DNA of 42,556 nt from UMGS1251 sp036666555 (GCA_036666555.1 JAVWVS010000017.1:1-42556); one strand, 5' to 3'. Positions 33,012 to 42,493 are shown, counted from the stretch's first letter. Numbers and translations are program-made. Notes: generated from the sequence alone by a model not told the origin.

Positions 33012-36000
33012 ATGTCAAGAAAAATGAAGACTATGGATGGTAATCAGGCAGCAGCACATGCATCATATGCTTACACAGAAGTTGCGGCGATTTATCCAAT
33101 TACACCGTCATCTGTTATGCCAGAACATGTTGATGAATGGGCAACCGAAGGAAGAAAAAATATATTTGGTCAAACGGTTCAAGTAACAGAGATGCAGTCA
33201 GAAGCAGGTGCGGCAGGTGCAGTACACGGCTCTTTATCAGCAGGTGCGTTAACCACAACATTTACAGCTTCACAGGGATTGTTACTGATGATTCCTAATT
33301 TATATAAAATAGCAGGGGAGCAGTTACCAGGAGTTTTCCATGTATCTGCACGTGCGATTGCAAGCCATGCGTTATCTATTTTTGGAGATCATTCCGATGT
33401 GTATGCTTGTCGCCAGACAGGTGTAGCTATGCTTTGCGAATCAAGTGTTCAGGAAGTTATGGACTTAACACCGGTTGCACATTGTGCATCACTGGCAGGA
33501 AAAGTTCCGTTTATCAACTTCTTTGACGGATTTAGAACTTCCCATGAAATCCAAAAAATTGAAAGCTGGGATTATGAAGATTTGAAAGAATTGGTAGATA
33601 TGGATGCGATTGATGCATTCCGTGAACATGCGTTGAATCCAAATCATCCATGTCATAGAGGATCTGCTCAGAATCCAGACATTTTCTTCCAAGCAAGAGA
33701 AGCTTGTAATTCATATTATGATGCTCTTCCAGGAATTGTTCAAGAATATATGGACAAAGTGAATGCAAAAATTGGTACCGATTATAAATTGTTTAACTAC
33801 TACGGTTCTGCAGATGCAGAAAAAGTAATTATTGCTATGGGTTCTGCTTGTGACACCATTGAAGAAACCATTGATTATTTAATGGCAGCAGGGGAAAAAG
33901 TAGGAGCAGTGAAAGTACGTCTTTTCAGACCATTCTGTGCAAAAGCGCTTATTGATGCGATTCCTTCTACAGTGAAAAGCATTACCGTATTGGATAGAAC
34001 GAAAGAACCAGGAGCACAAGGAGAACCATTATACTTAGATGTTGTTGCAGCACTGAAAGGTTCTAAGTTCGATGCAGTTCCAGTACTTTCCGGACGTTAC
34101 GGATTGGGTTCTAAAGATACCACACCGGCTCAAATCGTAGAAGTATTTAAAAATACAGAAAAAGAAAAATTCACTATTGGAATTGAAGATGATGTAACAC
34201 ATCTATCATTACCAGCAGGTGCGCCACTGGTAACTACACCACAAGGAACGATTAACTGTAAGTTCTGGGGACTTGGTGCAGATGGTACGGTAGGTGCGAA
34301 TAAGAACTCTATCAAGATTATTGGTGATAATACAGATATGTACGCACAGGCTTACTTTGATTATGATTCGAAAAAATCCGGTGGTGTGACGATGTCTCAC
34401 TTGCGTTTTGGTAAGACACCAATTAAATCTACGTATTTAATTCGTCAGGCAAACTTTGTAGCATGTCATAATCCATCCTATGTAAATAAATACAATATGG
34501 TTCAAGAATTAGTAGATGGCGGAACATTCCTATTAAACTGCCCATGGGATATGGCTGGTCTTGAGAAACATCTTCCAGGACAAGTAAAGAGTTATATTGC
34601 AGATCATAAGATTAAATTGTATACCATTGATGGTATTAAAATCGGTAAAGAAATCGGGCTGGGTGGACGTATTAACACTGTTTTACAATCGGCATTCTTT
34701 AAACTCGCAGAAATTATTCCGGAAGAAGAAGCAGCTTCTTTGATGAAAGCAGCAGCAAAAGCTACTTACGGAAGAAAAGGCGATAAGATTGTACAGATGA
34801 ACTATGATGCCATTGATGCAGGTGCAAAGCAAGTGGTAGAAGTAGCAGTTCCAGAAGCTTGGAAATCTGCAGCAGATCAAGGACTTGCAGTTCCTCATGT
34901 AGATGAAAATGGTAAGAAAGATGTTATTGATTTTGTAAAAAATATTCAAGCAAAAGTAAATGCACAGGAAGGAAATGCACTTCCAGTATCGGCATTTAGT
35001 GAATATGTAGATGGTTCTACACCATCCGGTACAGCAGCATATGAGAAACGTGGAATTGCAGTGGATATCCCAATGTGGAAATCAGAGAACTGTATCCAAT
35101 GTAATCGTTGTGCTTATGTATGTCCTCATGCAGTTATTCGTCCGGTTGCATTAACTGAAGAAGAAGTAGCAAAAGCTCCGGAAGGTCTTCAGACAATCGA
35201 TATGATTGGTATGCCTGGAATGAAATTCACTATGACAGTATCTGCTCTTGACTGTACCGGTTGTGGATCTTGTGCAAATGTTTGTCCTGGTAAAAAGGGT
35301 GAAAAAGCACTTGTGATGGAGAATATGGAAGCGAATATTGGAGAACAAAAATACTTTGATTTCGGTACAGAAATTCCAGTAAAACCGGAAGTAGTAGCAA
35401 AATATAAAGAAACATCTGTAAAAGGAAGTCAGTTTAAACAACCATTACTTGAGTTCTCAGGAGCTTGTGCAGGTTGTGGAGAAACACCTTATGCAAAACT
35501 GATTACACAGTTATTTGGTGACAGAATGTACATTGCCAATGCAACAGGATGTTCTTCTATCTGGGGTAACTCTTCACCATCTACGCCTTATACAGTAACT
35601 CCGGAAGGAAAAGGACCAGCATGGTCAAATTCTTTATTCGAAGATAATGCTGAATTTGGTTATGGTATGTTACTTGCACAAAATACAATTCGAGCAAGAT
35701 TAAAAACAACCATCGAAACTATTGTAGAGACAGGAACCAACGAAGCAGTTGTCAAAGCTTGTAAAGAATATTTAGATACGTTTACATGTGGAGCAACCAA
35801 TGGTGTGGCAACAGATAACTTAGTGGCAGCATTAGAAGCATGTGATTGTGGATGTGAAGCAAGAGCAGAACTTCTGAAGAATCAAGATTTCTTAGCAAAG
35901 AAATCACAATGGATCTTCGGTGGTGACGGCTGGGCTTATGATATTGGATTTGGTGGTGTGGATCACGTATTAGCAAGTGGTCAAGATATTAACATCATGG

Positions 36001-36554
36001 TATATGATACCGAAGTATATTCCAATACAGGTGGACAATCTTCGAAAGCAACACCAATCGGTGCAACAGCACAGTTTGCTGCAGCTGGTAAAGAAGTGAA
36101 GAAAAAAGATCTTGCCGGAATAGCAATGAGCTACGGTTATGTATATGTAGCACAGATTGCAATGGGAGCTGATTACAATCAGACTGTCAAAGCAATTGCA
36201 GAAGCGGAAGCTTACCCAGGACCATCTTTGGTCATTGCTTATGCACCATGTATTAACCATGGTATTAAAAAAGGAATGAGTAAAGCACAGGAAGAAGAAG
36301 ATTTGGCTGTAAAGGCAGGATATTGGTTTAACTTCCGTTATGACCCACAGGCAGAAGGCAACAAGTTTACTTTGGACAGCAAAGAGCCTACGGGAGATTA
36401 TCAAGCATTCTTAGATGGAGAAGTTCGTTACAACGCACTGAAGAGAGCAAATCCGGAAAGAGCAGCAAAATTATTTGCACAATCAGAAGAGGATGCAAAA
36501 GCAAGATACAAACATTTACAAAAAATGGTAACACTTTATGCAAATGAAGATTAA
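33012..36554 (+). CDS. nifJ: Pyruvate:ferredoxin (flavodoxin) oxidoreductase
   Basis: Oxidatively decarboxylates pyruvate to acetyl-CoA, CO2 and reduced ferredoxin; the central step of fermentation in clostridia. 1180 residues, single-chain form. In order: TPP pyrimidine-binding domain (1-250) with YPITPSSVMPE, domain II/III transketolase and gamma domain (to about 640), the two-cluster ferredoxin insert CIQCNRCAYVCPH (about 694) and CTGCGSCANVCPG (about 747), and the TPP-Mg domain with GACAGCGETPY (proximal cluster cysteines), GDGWAYDIGFGG near 971 and DTEVYSNTGGQSSKATP. RBS AAGGAGGA. Stands alone between its own promoter and terminator, as fits a highly expressed gene. Confidence 0.97.
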   Translation: MSRKMKTMDGNQAAAHASYAYTEVAAIYPITPSSVMPEHVDEWATEGRKNIFGQTVQVTEMQSEAGAAGAVHGSLSAGALTTTFTASQGLLLMIPNLYKIAGEQLPGVFHVSARAIASHALSIFGDHSDVYACRQTGVAMLCESSVQEVMDLTPVAHCASLAGKVPFINFFDGFRTSHEIQKIESWDYEDLKELVDMDAIDAFREHALNPNHPCHRGSAQNPDIFFQAREACNSYYDALPGIVQEYMDKVNAKIGTDYKLFNYYGSADAEKVIIAMGSACDTIEETIDYLMAAGEKVGAVKVRLFRPFCAKALIDAIPSTVKSITVLDRTKEPGAQGEPLYLDVVAALKGSKFDAVPVLSGRYGLGSKDTTPAQIVEVFKNTEKEKFTIGIEDDVTHLSLPAGAPLVTTPQGTINCKFWGLGADGTVGANKNSIKIIGDNTDMYAQAYFDYDSKKSGGVTMSHLRFGKTPIKSTYLIRQANFVACHNPSYVNKYNMVQELVDGGTFLLNCPWDMAGLEKHLPGQVKSYIADHKIKLYTIDGIKIGKEIGLGGRINTVLQSAFFKLAEIIPEEEAASLMKAAAKATYGRKGDKIVQMNYDAIDAGAKQVVEVAVPEAWKSAADQGLAVPHVDENGKKDVIDFVKNIQAKVNAQEGNALPVSAFSEYVDGSTPSGTAAYEKRGIAVDIPMWKSENCIQCNRCAYVCPHAVIRPVALTEEEVAKAPEGLQTIDMIGMPGMKFTMTVSALDCTGCGSCANVCPGKKGEKALVMENMEANIGEQKYFDFGTEIPVKPEVVAKYKETSVKGSQFKQPLLEFSGACAGCGETPYAKLITQLFGDRMYIANATGCSSIWGNSSPSTPYTVTPEGKGPAWSNSLFEDNAEFGYGMLLAQNTIRARLKTTIETIVETGTNEAVVKACKEYLDTFTCGATNGVATDNLVAALEACDCGCEARAELLKNQDFLAKKSQWIFGGDGWAYDIGFGGVDHVLASGQDINIMVYDTEVYSNTGGQSSKATPIGATAQFAAAGKEVKKKDLAGIAMSYGYVYVAQIAMGADYNQTVKAIAEAEAYPGPSLVIAYAPCINHGIKKGMSKAQEEEDLAVKAGYWFNFRYDPQAEGNKFTLDSKEPTGDYQAFLDGEVRYNALKRANPERAAKLFAQSEEDAKARYKHLQKMVTLYANED

Positions 36555-36562
36555 AAAATAGT

Positions 36563-36611
36563 AAAAATCCGTACCACTGACTTTTAAAAAATAGGTGGTA
36601 CGGATTTTTTT
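36563..36611 (+). terminator. Strong terminator after nifJ
   Basis: AAAAATCCGTACCAC pairs with GTGGTACGGATTTTT across a 17-base loop, followed by T residues. The stem is perfect. Confidence 0.92.
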
Positions 36612-36635
36612 ATATTTTCATATTGAAAAAAAACA

Positions 36636-36664
36636 TTGACATTATAAAAGTCAATATGTATAAT
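36636..36664 (+). promoter_or_regulatory. Promoter of the ribose operon
   Basis: Consensus TTGACA (36636-36641), 17-base spacer, TATAAT (36659-36664); start point near 36671. The perfect inverted repeat CATATTGA (36619-36626) / TCAATATG (36651-36658) brackets the -35. Confidence 0.85.
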
Positions 36665-36673
36665 GAAAATATC

Positions 36674-36689
36674 TTGAAACGGGTTTCAA
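36674..36689 (+). promoter_or_regulatory. LacI-family operator O1 at the ribose promoter
   Basis: TTGAAAC-GG-GTTTCAA, a palindrome just downstream of the predicted start point, where a LacI-type repressor would block transcription. It matches 13 of 14 positions of the perfect copy at 38892. RbsR, encoded by the first gene, is the likely ligand-controlled binder. Confidence 0.8.
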
Positions 36690-36730
36690 AAGACAATATA
36701 CACAACGAATGAAAGCGAAGAGGTGGGAAA

Positions 36731-37714
36731 GTGATTCGTATACGAGAAGTGGCAAAATTGGCAGAAGTATCACCGTCAACGGTGTCCAGAGTGTTAAATG
36801 GCACGGCAAAGGTGAACGAAGAGAAGCGGCAAAGGGTAGAAAAGGTAATTAAAGAAACCGGTTTCAAACCAAATGAAGCGGCGCGTACACTGTTTAAAAA
36901 AAGTGCCCACATTATTGGTGTGATTGTTCCTAATATTGAAAATCCATTTTTTAATGAAATGGCAAAAGCGATTGAAGCGGAGGCCTATCGAAACGGATAT
37001 CGTTTGACACTATGTAATTCCAGTGATAATTTAGAAAAGGAAAAAAACAATATCAATTTACTAGATCGTATGAATGCAGATGGAATTATTCTTTTAACGA
37101 ATCAGGAAGATTTGACGAAAGAGGTCAAGCAATGTAAAATTCCGGTGATTACTCTAGATCGTCAAGTGAAGAATAACAATGAAGTGGCATGTGTCCAGTC
37201 GGATCATTATGGGGGAGGACGAATGGCCATGGAATATTTAATTTCCTGTGGCTGCAAACATATTATAAATATGCAGGCACCTCAGGAATTATCCAGTGCA
37301 AGGGCGAGATATCAAGGATATTTGGATGTCTGTAGGGAGCGAAAGGTAGAACCATGTTCCATTTTGTGTCAATATCAGTACGAAGATGGGTTGATTCAAA
37401 CAGAAAAGTTGCTACAAAAATATCCAGAGGTGGACGGCATTTTGGCAGCCAACGATATGGTGGCAATCTCGGTGTATAAGGTCTTGCATAAACACGGGTT
37501 AAAAGTACCAAAAGATATTCAAATTATTGGATTTGATAATATTAATTTAAGTAGTCTGATGACACCAGAGATTACGACAATTGCGCAGCCTATTTCAGAA
37601 ATGGGAACAGAAGCAGTACAGATGCTTTTACAGTATTTGGATGGAAAGGAAATACAGAAACAGACTATATTTCCGGTAGAATTAATCGTGAGAGAAACCA
37701 CTAAAAATAAATAG
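36731..37714 (+). CDS. rbsR: Ribose operon repressor RbsR (LacI family)
   Basis: DNA-binding repressor relieved by ribose or its phosphate. 327 residues: LacI helix-turn-helix (IREVAKLAEVSPSTVSRVLNG, residues 3-24) with hinge helix region NEAARTL, then a periplasmic-binding-protein-like effector domain starting at IIGVIVPNIENPFF. It starts with GTG, preceded by GAGGTGGG. Assignment to ribose rests on its place as first gene of the rbs operon. An operator-like palindrome lies inside its coding sequence at 36854-36865. Confidence 0.9.
   Translation: MIRIREVAKLAEVSPSTVSRVLNGTAKVNEEKRQRVEKVIKETGFKPNEAARTLFKKSAHIIGVIVPNIENPFFNEMAKAIEAEAYRNGYRLTLCNSSDNLEKEKNNINLLDRMNADGIILLTNQEDLTKEVKQCKIPVITLDRQVKNNNEVACVQSDHYGGGRMAMEYLISCGCKHIINMQAPQELSSARARYQGYLDVCRERKVEPCSILCQYQYEDGLIQTEKLLQKYPEVDGILAANDMVAISVYKVLHKHGLKVPKDIQIIGFDNINLSSLMTPEITTIAQPISEMGTEAVQMLLQYLDGKEIQKQTIFPVELIVRETTKNK
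36853..36866 (+). promoter_or_regulatory. Operator-like palindrome O2 inside rbsR
   Basis: AGAAACCGGTTTCA, 13 of 14 identical to the site in rbsD; the inner 12 bases are a perfect palindrome. Centre is 178 bases from the centre of O1. It encodes Glu-Thr-Gly-Phe, which may be chance codon choice. Confidence 0.45.
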
Positions 37715-37728
37715 AGAGGAAAATAATT

Positions 37729-38619
37729 ATGAAAATAGCAGTAGTTGGAAGTATCAACATGGATATGACCGTAAAAGCGGAGCGTATCCCGGTAAAAGGA
37801 GAAACACTGAAAGGAGAAGACCTTCAGTACATTCCAGGAGGAAAAGGTGCCAATCAAGCAGTGGCTATGGCAAAATTAGGAGCCAAGGTAGAAATGTTTG
37901 GATGTGTGGGTACAGATAATGCCGGCAGGGAATTGGTTCAGAACCTAAAGCAAATGGGTGTAGGAACAAAGTATATAGGTACTGAGGAAGGGATTCCTAC
38001 CGGACTTGCCATGATTACAGTTGGTGAAAATGATAATACTATTATTGTAGTAGCAGGGGCAAATGATTGTGTGACGAAAGCCTATATAGACAGTGTGATG
38101 AGTCAATTACTGCAATCGGATGTAGTGGTACTGCAACACGAAATACCACAGGAAACTATAGAATATGTTATTGAAACCTGTTATGAAAATCACATTACCG
38201 TGGTTTTAAATCCGGGACCAGCCAGACCGGTAAAACAAGAAATTTTAGAAAAAGTTACGTATTTGACCCCAAATGAGCATGAGGCAATTATTTTGTTTGG
38301 GACAAATTTTTCTACGGAAGAATTATTAAAAAAATATCCGGAGAAATTAATTATTACCCAAGGATCCAGAGGAGTGGTTACGGGACTTTGCACAGGAGAA
38401 ATACTGAAAGTTCCTGCAAGAAAAGCAGTTGTGGTGGACACCACCGGAGCTGGGGATACTTTGAACGGCGCGTTTACTGTGAAAATTGCAGAGGGAGCGA
38501 CCATTAGAGAAGCACTTTTATTTGCAAATACAGCGGCTAGTTTGTCTACCGAAAAATTTGGTGCACAAGGAGGAATGCCTACACTTGCAGAAGTCATGGA
38601 GAAAATGGAGAGAAAGTAG
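37729..38619 (+). CDS. rbsK: Ribokinase
   Basis: Phosphorylates ribose to ribose 5-phosphate. 296 residues of the PfkB family: GSINMDMTV at the start, the first signature GGKGANQAVAMAKLGA, and the C-terminal signature DTTGAGDTLNGAF with the catalytic Asp, followed by the monovalent-cation loop. RBS GAGAGGAAA. Its stop codon is directly followed by the rbsD start. Confidence 0.96.
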   Translation: MKIAVVGSINMDMTVKAERIPVKGETLKGEDLQYIPGGKGANQAVAMAKLGAKVEMFGCVGTDNAGRELVQNLKQMGVGTKYIGTEEGIPTGLAMITVGENDNTIIVVAGANDCVTKAYIDSVMSQLLQSDVVVLQHEIPQETIEYVIETCYENHITVVLNPGPARPVKQEILEKVTYLTPNEHEAIILFGTNFSTEELLKKYPEKLIITQGSRGVVTGLCTGEILKVPARKAVVVDTTGAGDTLNGAFTVKIAEGATIREALLFANTAASLSTEKFGAQGGMPTLAEVMEKMERK

Positions 38620-39027
38620 ATGAAGAAAACAGGAATGCTAAACAGCGATATCTCAAGAGTGTTGTCTTATATGGGGCATACGGATACCATCGGAATCGGT
38701 GATTGCGGATTACCGATTCCGGATGAAACGGAGCGAATAGATCTTGCGGTGACATTAGGAACACCTCGGTTTATAGAAGTTTTACGGGCAGTGGTCCAAG
38801 ATATGAAAATAGAGAGGATTGTGTTGGCGGAAGAAATGCAGGAGCAAAATAAAGAAGTTTTAATAGAAGTGAGGAAATTATTTGAAAATTATGAAACCGG
38901 TTTCAATATAGAGTTTGTGACTCATGAAGAATTAAAACAGCAGACGAAAACATGTAAGGCAGTTATTCGAACCGGTGAAACCACACCATATGCCAATATT
39001 ATTTTGCAATCGGCATGTCGATTTTAG
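38620..39027 (+). CDS. rbsD: D-ribose pyranase
   Basis: Interconverts beta-pyranose and beta-furanose ribose so that RbsK receives the furanose form. 135 residues, typical. Start MKKTGMLNSDISRVLSYMGHTDTI includes the catalytic His20; GDCGLPIP and a C-terminal RTGETTPYANIIL are family motifs. No gap to rbsK. Contains a perfect operator-like palindrome at 38892-38905. Confidence 0.95.
   Translation: MKKTGMLNSDISRVLSYMGHTDTIGIGDCGLPIPDETERIDLAVTLGTPRFIEVLRAVVQDMKIERIVLAEEMQEQNKEVLIEVRKLFENYETGFNIEFVTHEELKQQTKTCKAVIRTGETTPYANIILQSACRF
38892..38905 (+). promoter_or_regulatory. Operator-like palindrome O3 inside rbsD
   Basis: TGAAACCGGTTTCA, perfect 14-base palindrome, 2.2 kb downstream of O1 and again encoding Glu-Thr-Gly-Phe. 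No promoter elements are evident next to it, so it would act as an auxiliary site or roadblock if it binds at all. Confidence 0.45.
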
Positions 39028-39052
39028 TATTATAATACGAGGAGAAATGAAG

Positions 39053-40540
39053 ATGAAAATTGAAATGAAAGGAATTGATAAATCATTTGGAACAAATAAA
39101 GTGTTAAAGAATGCCGGATTTGTGCTGAGTGATGGAGAAGTCCATGCTTTGATGGGTGAAAACGGAGCAGGAAAATCTACATTGATGAAGATTTTGACCG
39201 GTGTATATACTAAGGATGCAGGTGAGATTTTTGTAGATGGTACAAAGGTACATTATAAAAACCCGCAAGAAGCAGAGCGAGCCGGAATTGTATTTATCCA
39301 GCAGGAGCTAAATGTGTTGTTTGATCTAACGGTGGAAGAAAACTTATTTATTGGAAAGGAAATTAAAAATAAATTTGGGATTTGTAATCAAAAAGAAATG
39401 GAAGAAAAAGCAAAAGGAGCACTTGAAAATCTGGGAGTATCCATTTCACCCAGAGAAGTGATGTCAAATTTATCTGTAGGACAGCAGCAAATGATTGAAA
39501 TATGCAAAGCCTTAATGGTGGACGCAAAAGTCATTATTATGGACGAACCTACGGCGGCTCTTACTCAAAGCGAAACAAAAATTTTATTTGAAGTTATTAA
39601 AAATCTGCGAAGTGCAGGTGTTTCCATTGTGTATATTTCACACCGCATGGAGGAGATTTTCGAACTTTGTGATCGCATCAGCGTGCTCAGGGATGGCACC
39701 TATGTAGGAACTAAGAATATTCCAGAAACGAATATGAATGAAATTGTAAAGTTAATGATTGGCCGTGAAATCGGAGAACGTTATCCAAAACGTCAAGAAA
39801 AACTTGGAGATGAAATATTTAGAGTGGAAGGATTAACCAAAAAGGGTGTATTTCAAGATGTTACATTTTCGGTGAAAGCAGGAGAAGTCTTAGGTGTATC
39901 GGGGCTGATGGGTGCAGGACGAACGGAAATTATGCAGTCCATTTTTGGCAATTTACCGTTCGAAAGTGGAAAAATTTTCATTGAAGGAAAAGAAGTGGTA
40001 CTAAAATCTCCTCAAGAGGCAATCAAAAAGGGAATTGGATTTATTACGGAGGACAGGAAAACAGAAGGGCTGATGCTTGATAAAAGTATTAAAACGAATA
40101 TTGCGTTAACAAATTTAAAAACACTTTCGAAACAAGGGACAGTCATGGTGAAAAAAACAGAAGATCACTTAGCACAGCGAGCAATTGAAGAACTGCATAT
40201 TCGGTGTTTTGGTGCACAGCATGAATGTAGTAATTTAAGCGGTGGAAATCAACAAAAAGTGGTATTTGCAAAATGGATTTATACTAATCCTAAAATATTG
40301 ATTTTGGATGAGCCTACAAGAGGAGTTGATATTGGTGCAAAAAAAGAAATTTACACTATGATTAATGAACTGGCCGAAAAAGGGATGGCAATTGTTATGG
40401 TATCGTCTGAACTTCCAGAAGTACTCGGGATGAGTGATCGCATTATGGTAGTTCGTGAAGGACTCATTCGTGGAATTATTGATAAAAATGAAGCAAATCA
40501 AGAAAATGTCATGACTTTGGCAACAGGAGGGACTATTTGA
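39053..40540 (+). CDS. rbsA: Ribose ABC transporter ATP-binding protein RbsA
   Basis: Drives ribose import. About 496 residues with two fused ABC domains: first with GENGAGKSTLM, LSVGQQQM signature and IIMDEPTAAL; second with the degenerate Walker A GLMGAGRTE usual in sugar importers, LSGGNQQKV and LILDEPTRG. ATG 39053 lies seven bases after AGGAGA; the in-frame ATG at 39047 is too close, and earlier ones fall inside rbsD. Its stop overlaps the rbsC start. Confidence 0.95.
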   Translation: MKIEMKGIDKSFGTNKVLKNAGFVLSDGEVHALMGENGAGKSTLMKILTGVYTKDAGEIFVDGTKVHYKNPQEAERAGIVFIQQELNVLFDLTVEENLFIGKEIKNKFGICNQKEMEEKAKGALENLGVSISPREVMSNLSVGQQQMIEICKALMVDAKVIIMDEPTAALTQSETKILFEVIKNLRSAGVSIVYISHRMEEIFELCDRISVLRDGTYVGTKNIPETNMNEIVKLMIGREIGERYPKRQEKLGDEIFRVEGLTKKGVFQDVTFSVKAGEVLGVSGLMGAGRTEIMQSIFGNLPFESGKIFIEGKEVVLKSPQEAIKKGIGFITEDRKTEGLMLDKSIKTNIALTNLKTLSKQGTVMVKKTEDHLAQRAIEELHIRCFGAQHECSNLSGGNQQKVVFAKWIYTNPKILILDEPTRGVDIGAKKEIYTMINELAEKGMAIVMVSSELPEVLGMSDRIMVVREGLIRGIIDKNEANQENVMTLATGGTI

Positions 40541-41481
40541 TGAAAGAGAATAAAGACAAATTATTAAATCATGCACAAGATTTTGGGGCATTGATTGCAC
40601 TTATTTTATTGGTTGTAGGAATTAGTTTGGTGAGTCCAGAGTTTCGTACGGGAAATAATTTCCTTTCGTTACTACGACAATCTTCTATTAATGGTTTCAT
40701 TGCCTTTGGTATGACTTGTGTAATTTTGACAGATGCAATTGACTTATCTGTGGGTTCGGTATTGGCACTTTCAACAGCACTTTGTGCAGGAATGATTGTG
40801 GCAGGCGTACCAGCTGGGCTGGCTATGATTCTGGCGTTAGTCATTGGAGCTTTACTAGGTGTGATTAGTGGATTACTTGTAACGAAAGGACGTTTGCAAC
40901 CATTTATTGCAACGTTAATTACAATGACAGTATATCGTGGACTGACGATGATATTTACCAATGGGAAACCGATTTCCAATTTGGGAGATAGTTTTGTACT
41001 AAAATTAATCGGAAAAGGAAATTTTTATCATATTCCTATTCCTGTCATTTTACTGGTACTTATCTTTAGTGGATTTTATTTTTTATTGAACAAAACAACA
41101 TTTGGAAGAGCAGTATATGCAACCGGAAGTAATTTCAAATGTGCTAAACTGGCAGGAATTAATATTCACAGAACTAAGGTGATTGCCTATGCCATATCCG
41201 GGTTCATGGCGTCATTATCTGGGCTGATTCTACTATCCAGACTGGGTTCTGCACAACCAACACTGGGAACCGGTTATGAACTGGATGCCATCGCTGCAGT
41301 AGCTCTTGGAGGCACCAGTATGAGTGGTGGTCGTGGGAAAATATATGGTACATTTATCGGTGTTTTGATTATTGCAGTTTTGAATAATGGATTAAATATT
41401 TTAGGGGTGTCATCGTATTATCAGGATGTAATCAAAGGACTGGTTATCTTGGTTGCAGTATTATCAGATCGAAAACGATAG
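40540..41481 (+). CDS. rbsC: Ribose ABC transporter permease RbsC
   Basis: Membrane channel subunit of the ribose importer. 313 residues with eight to ten hydrophobic segments and family motifs DLSVGSVLALS, YATGSNFKCAKLAGI and ALGGTSMSGGRGKI. The start ATG 40540 overlaps the rbsA stop by one base (TGATG), with AGGAGGG upstream, so translation is coupled. Confidence 0.95.
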   Translation: MKENKDKLLNHAQDFGALIALILLVVGISLVSPEFRTGNNFLSLLRQSSINGFIAFGMTCVILTDAIDLSVGSVLALSTALCAGMIVAGVPAGLAMILALVIGALLGVISGLLVTKGRLQPFIATLITMTVYRGLTMIFTNGKPISNLGDSFVLKLIGKGNFYHIPIPVILLVLIFSGFYFLLNKTTFGRAVYATGSNFKCAKLAGINIHRTKVIAYAISGFMASLSGLILLSRLGSAQPTLGTGYELDAIAAVALGGTSMSGGRGKIYGTFIGVLIIAVLNNGLNILGVSSYYQDVIKGLVILVAVLSDRKR

Positions 41482-41494
41482 GAGGAGAACAGAT

Positions 41495-42427
41495 ATGACA
41501 ATGAAAAAAGTAGTAGGGATTTTGTTGGCGGCGGTGTTAGTTGTGGGAGTGATGGGGGCTATGACCGGATGTAATGCAATTACCATTGACGGGGAAGAGC
41601 AAGGGACAACTTTAGACAGTGGGAATGGTGCGGTTGGATTTTCAGTTTCCACATTGAATAATCCATTCTTTGTATCGTTAGCAGATGGCGCAAAAAAAAC
41701 TGCCAAAAAAAGTGATGTAAAATTAGTTGTGGTAGATGCGGGAGATGATGCGGCTAAGCAGACGAGTGATATTGAGGATTTGATTTCAAGAAATGTGAGT
41801 GTGATTATTGTGAATCCGGTGGATTCGGATGCAGTTGCGCCGGCAGTGAAAAATGCTATGGAAAAAGGAATTAAAGTGATTTCGGTGGACCGAGTGGTCA
41901 ATGGAGTTGACGTGGATTGTCAAATCGCGTCTGATAATGTAGCAGGTGCAGAAATGGCAACAAAATATTTAGAAGAATTGATTGGGAAAGGAGCTAAAGT
42001 TGCAGAAATTCAAGGTGTGACAGGTGCATCTGCAACAATCGATAGGGGAAAGGGATTCCATAATATTGCGGATAAAGAATTAAAAGTGGTGGCTAGCCAG
42101 TCTGCGGAATTTAACCGTGCCAAAGGAATGACGGTTATGGAAAATATTTTACAGTCGGATTCGTCTATCAAAGGTGTATTTGCACACAATGATGAGATGG
42201 CCCTAGGAGCAGCAGAGGCTGTATCAGCATCGGGAAAAGATATTAAGGTGGTTGGATTTGATGCCACAGATGATGCGACAACAGCAATTAAATCCGGGAA
42301 AATGTCTGCAACAGTGGCGCAGAAACCGGATAAAATGGGTGAAACGGCGGTGGCGACAGCCATACAGTTAATCAAAGGTGACACAGTGGTAAAATCAATT
42401 CCGGTAGAAGTAGAATTGGTAAAATAG
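41495..42427 (+). CDS. rbsB: Ribose-binding lipoprotein RbsB
   Basis: Extracellular substrate-binding protein that delivers ribose to RbsC/RbsA. 310 residues from ATG 41495, seven bases after AGGAGGAG. Signal peptide MTMKKVVGILLAAVLVVG with lipobox MTGC (Cys26), so it would be lipidated by Lgt. The mature part has the typical GFSVSTLNNPFFVSLADGA start, DAGDD, NPVDSDAV, SVDRVV, and the late FAHNDEMALGA and VGFDATDDA that line the sugar pocket. Last gene of the operon. Confidence 0.95.
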   Translation: MTMKKVVGILLAAVLVVGVMGAMTGCNAITIDGEEQGTTLDSGNGAVGFSVSTLNNPFFVSLADGAKKTAKKSDVKLVVVDAGDDAAKQTSDIEDLISRNVSVIIVNPVDSDAVAPAVKNAMEKGIKVISVDRVVNGVDVDCQIASDNVAGAEMATKYLEELIGKGAKVAEIQGVTGASATIDRGKGFHNIADKELKVVASQSAEFNRAKGMTVMENILQSDSSIKGVFAHNDEMALGAAEAVSASGKDIKVVGFDATDDATTAIKSGKMSATVAQKPDKMGETAVATAIQLIKGDTVVKSIPVEVELVK

Positions 42428-42445
42428 AGTTGAGAATTTAAAAAT

Positions 42446-42478
42446 AAGCAGGTGTGAGAAAATCTTACACCTGCTTTT
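42446..42478 (+). terminator. Terminator of the ribose operon
   Basis: AAGCAGGTGTGAG pairs with CTTACACCTGCTT around a short AAAAT loop (one G-U pair), followed by TT. Confidence 0.88.
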
Positions 42479-42493
42479 GTGGATGGCTGCGAT

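Noticed and set aside
35970..36404. 144-codon open frame on the minus strand within nifJ, and similar long frames opposite nifJ
   Set aside because: Cys/Phe/Ser-rich nonsense composition, no RBS, and fully inside the well-supported PFOR coding sequence.
36675..36688. Catabolite-responsive (cre) site at the ribose promoter
   Set aside because: Central bases differ from the cre consensus at three positions, and the symmetric form matches the two internal copies better, so an RbsR-type operator is preferred.
38190..38597. 135-codon minus-strand frame opposite rbsK
   Set aside because: Lies opposite conserved ribokinase motifs; no RBS or promoter; composition is that of a reverse reading.
40569..40979. 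136-codon minus-strand frame opposite rbsC
   Set aside because: Mirror of a membrane protein's codons; no start signals.
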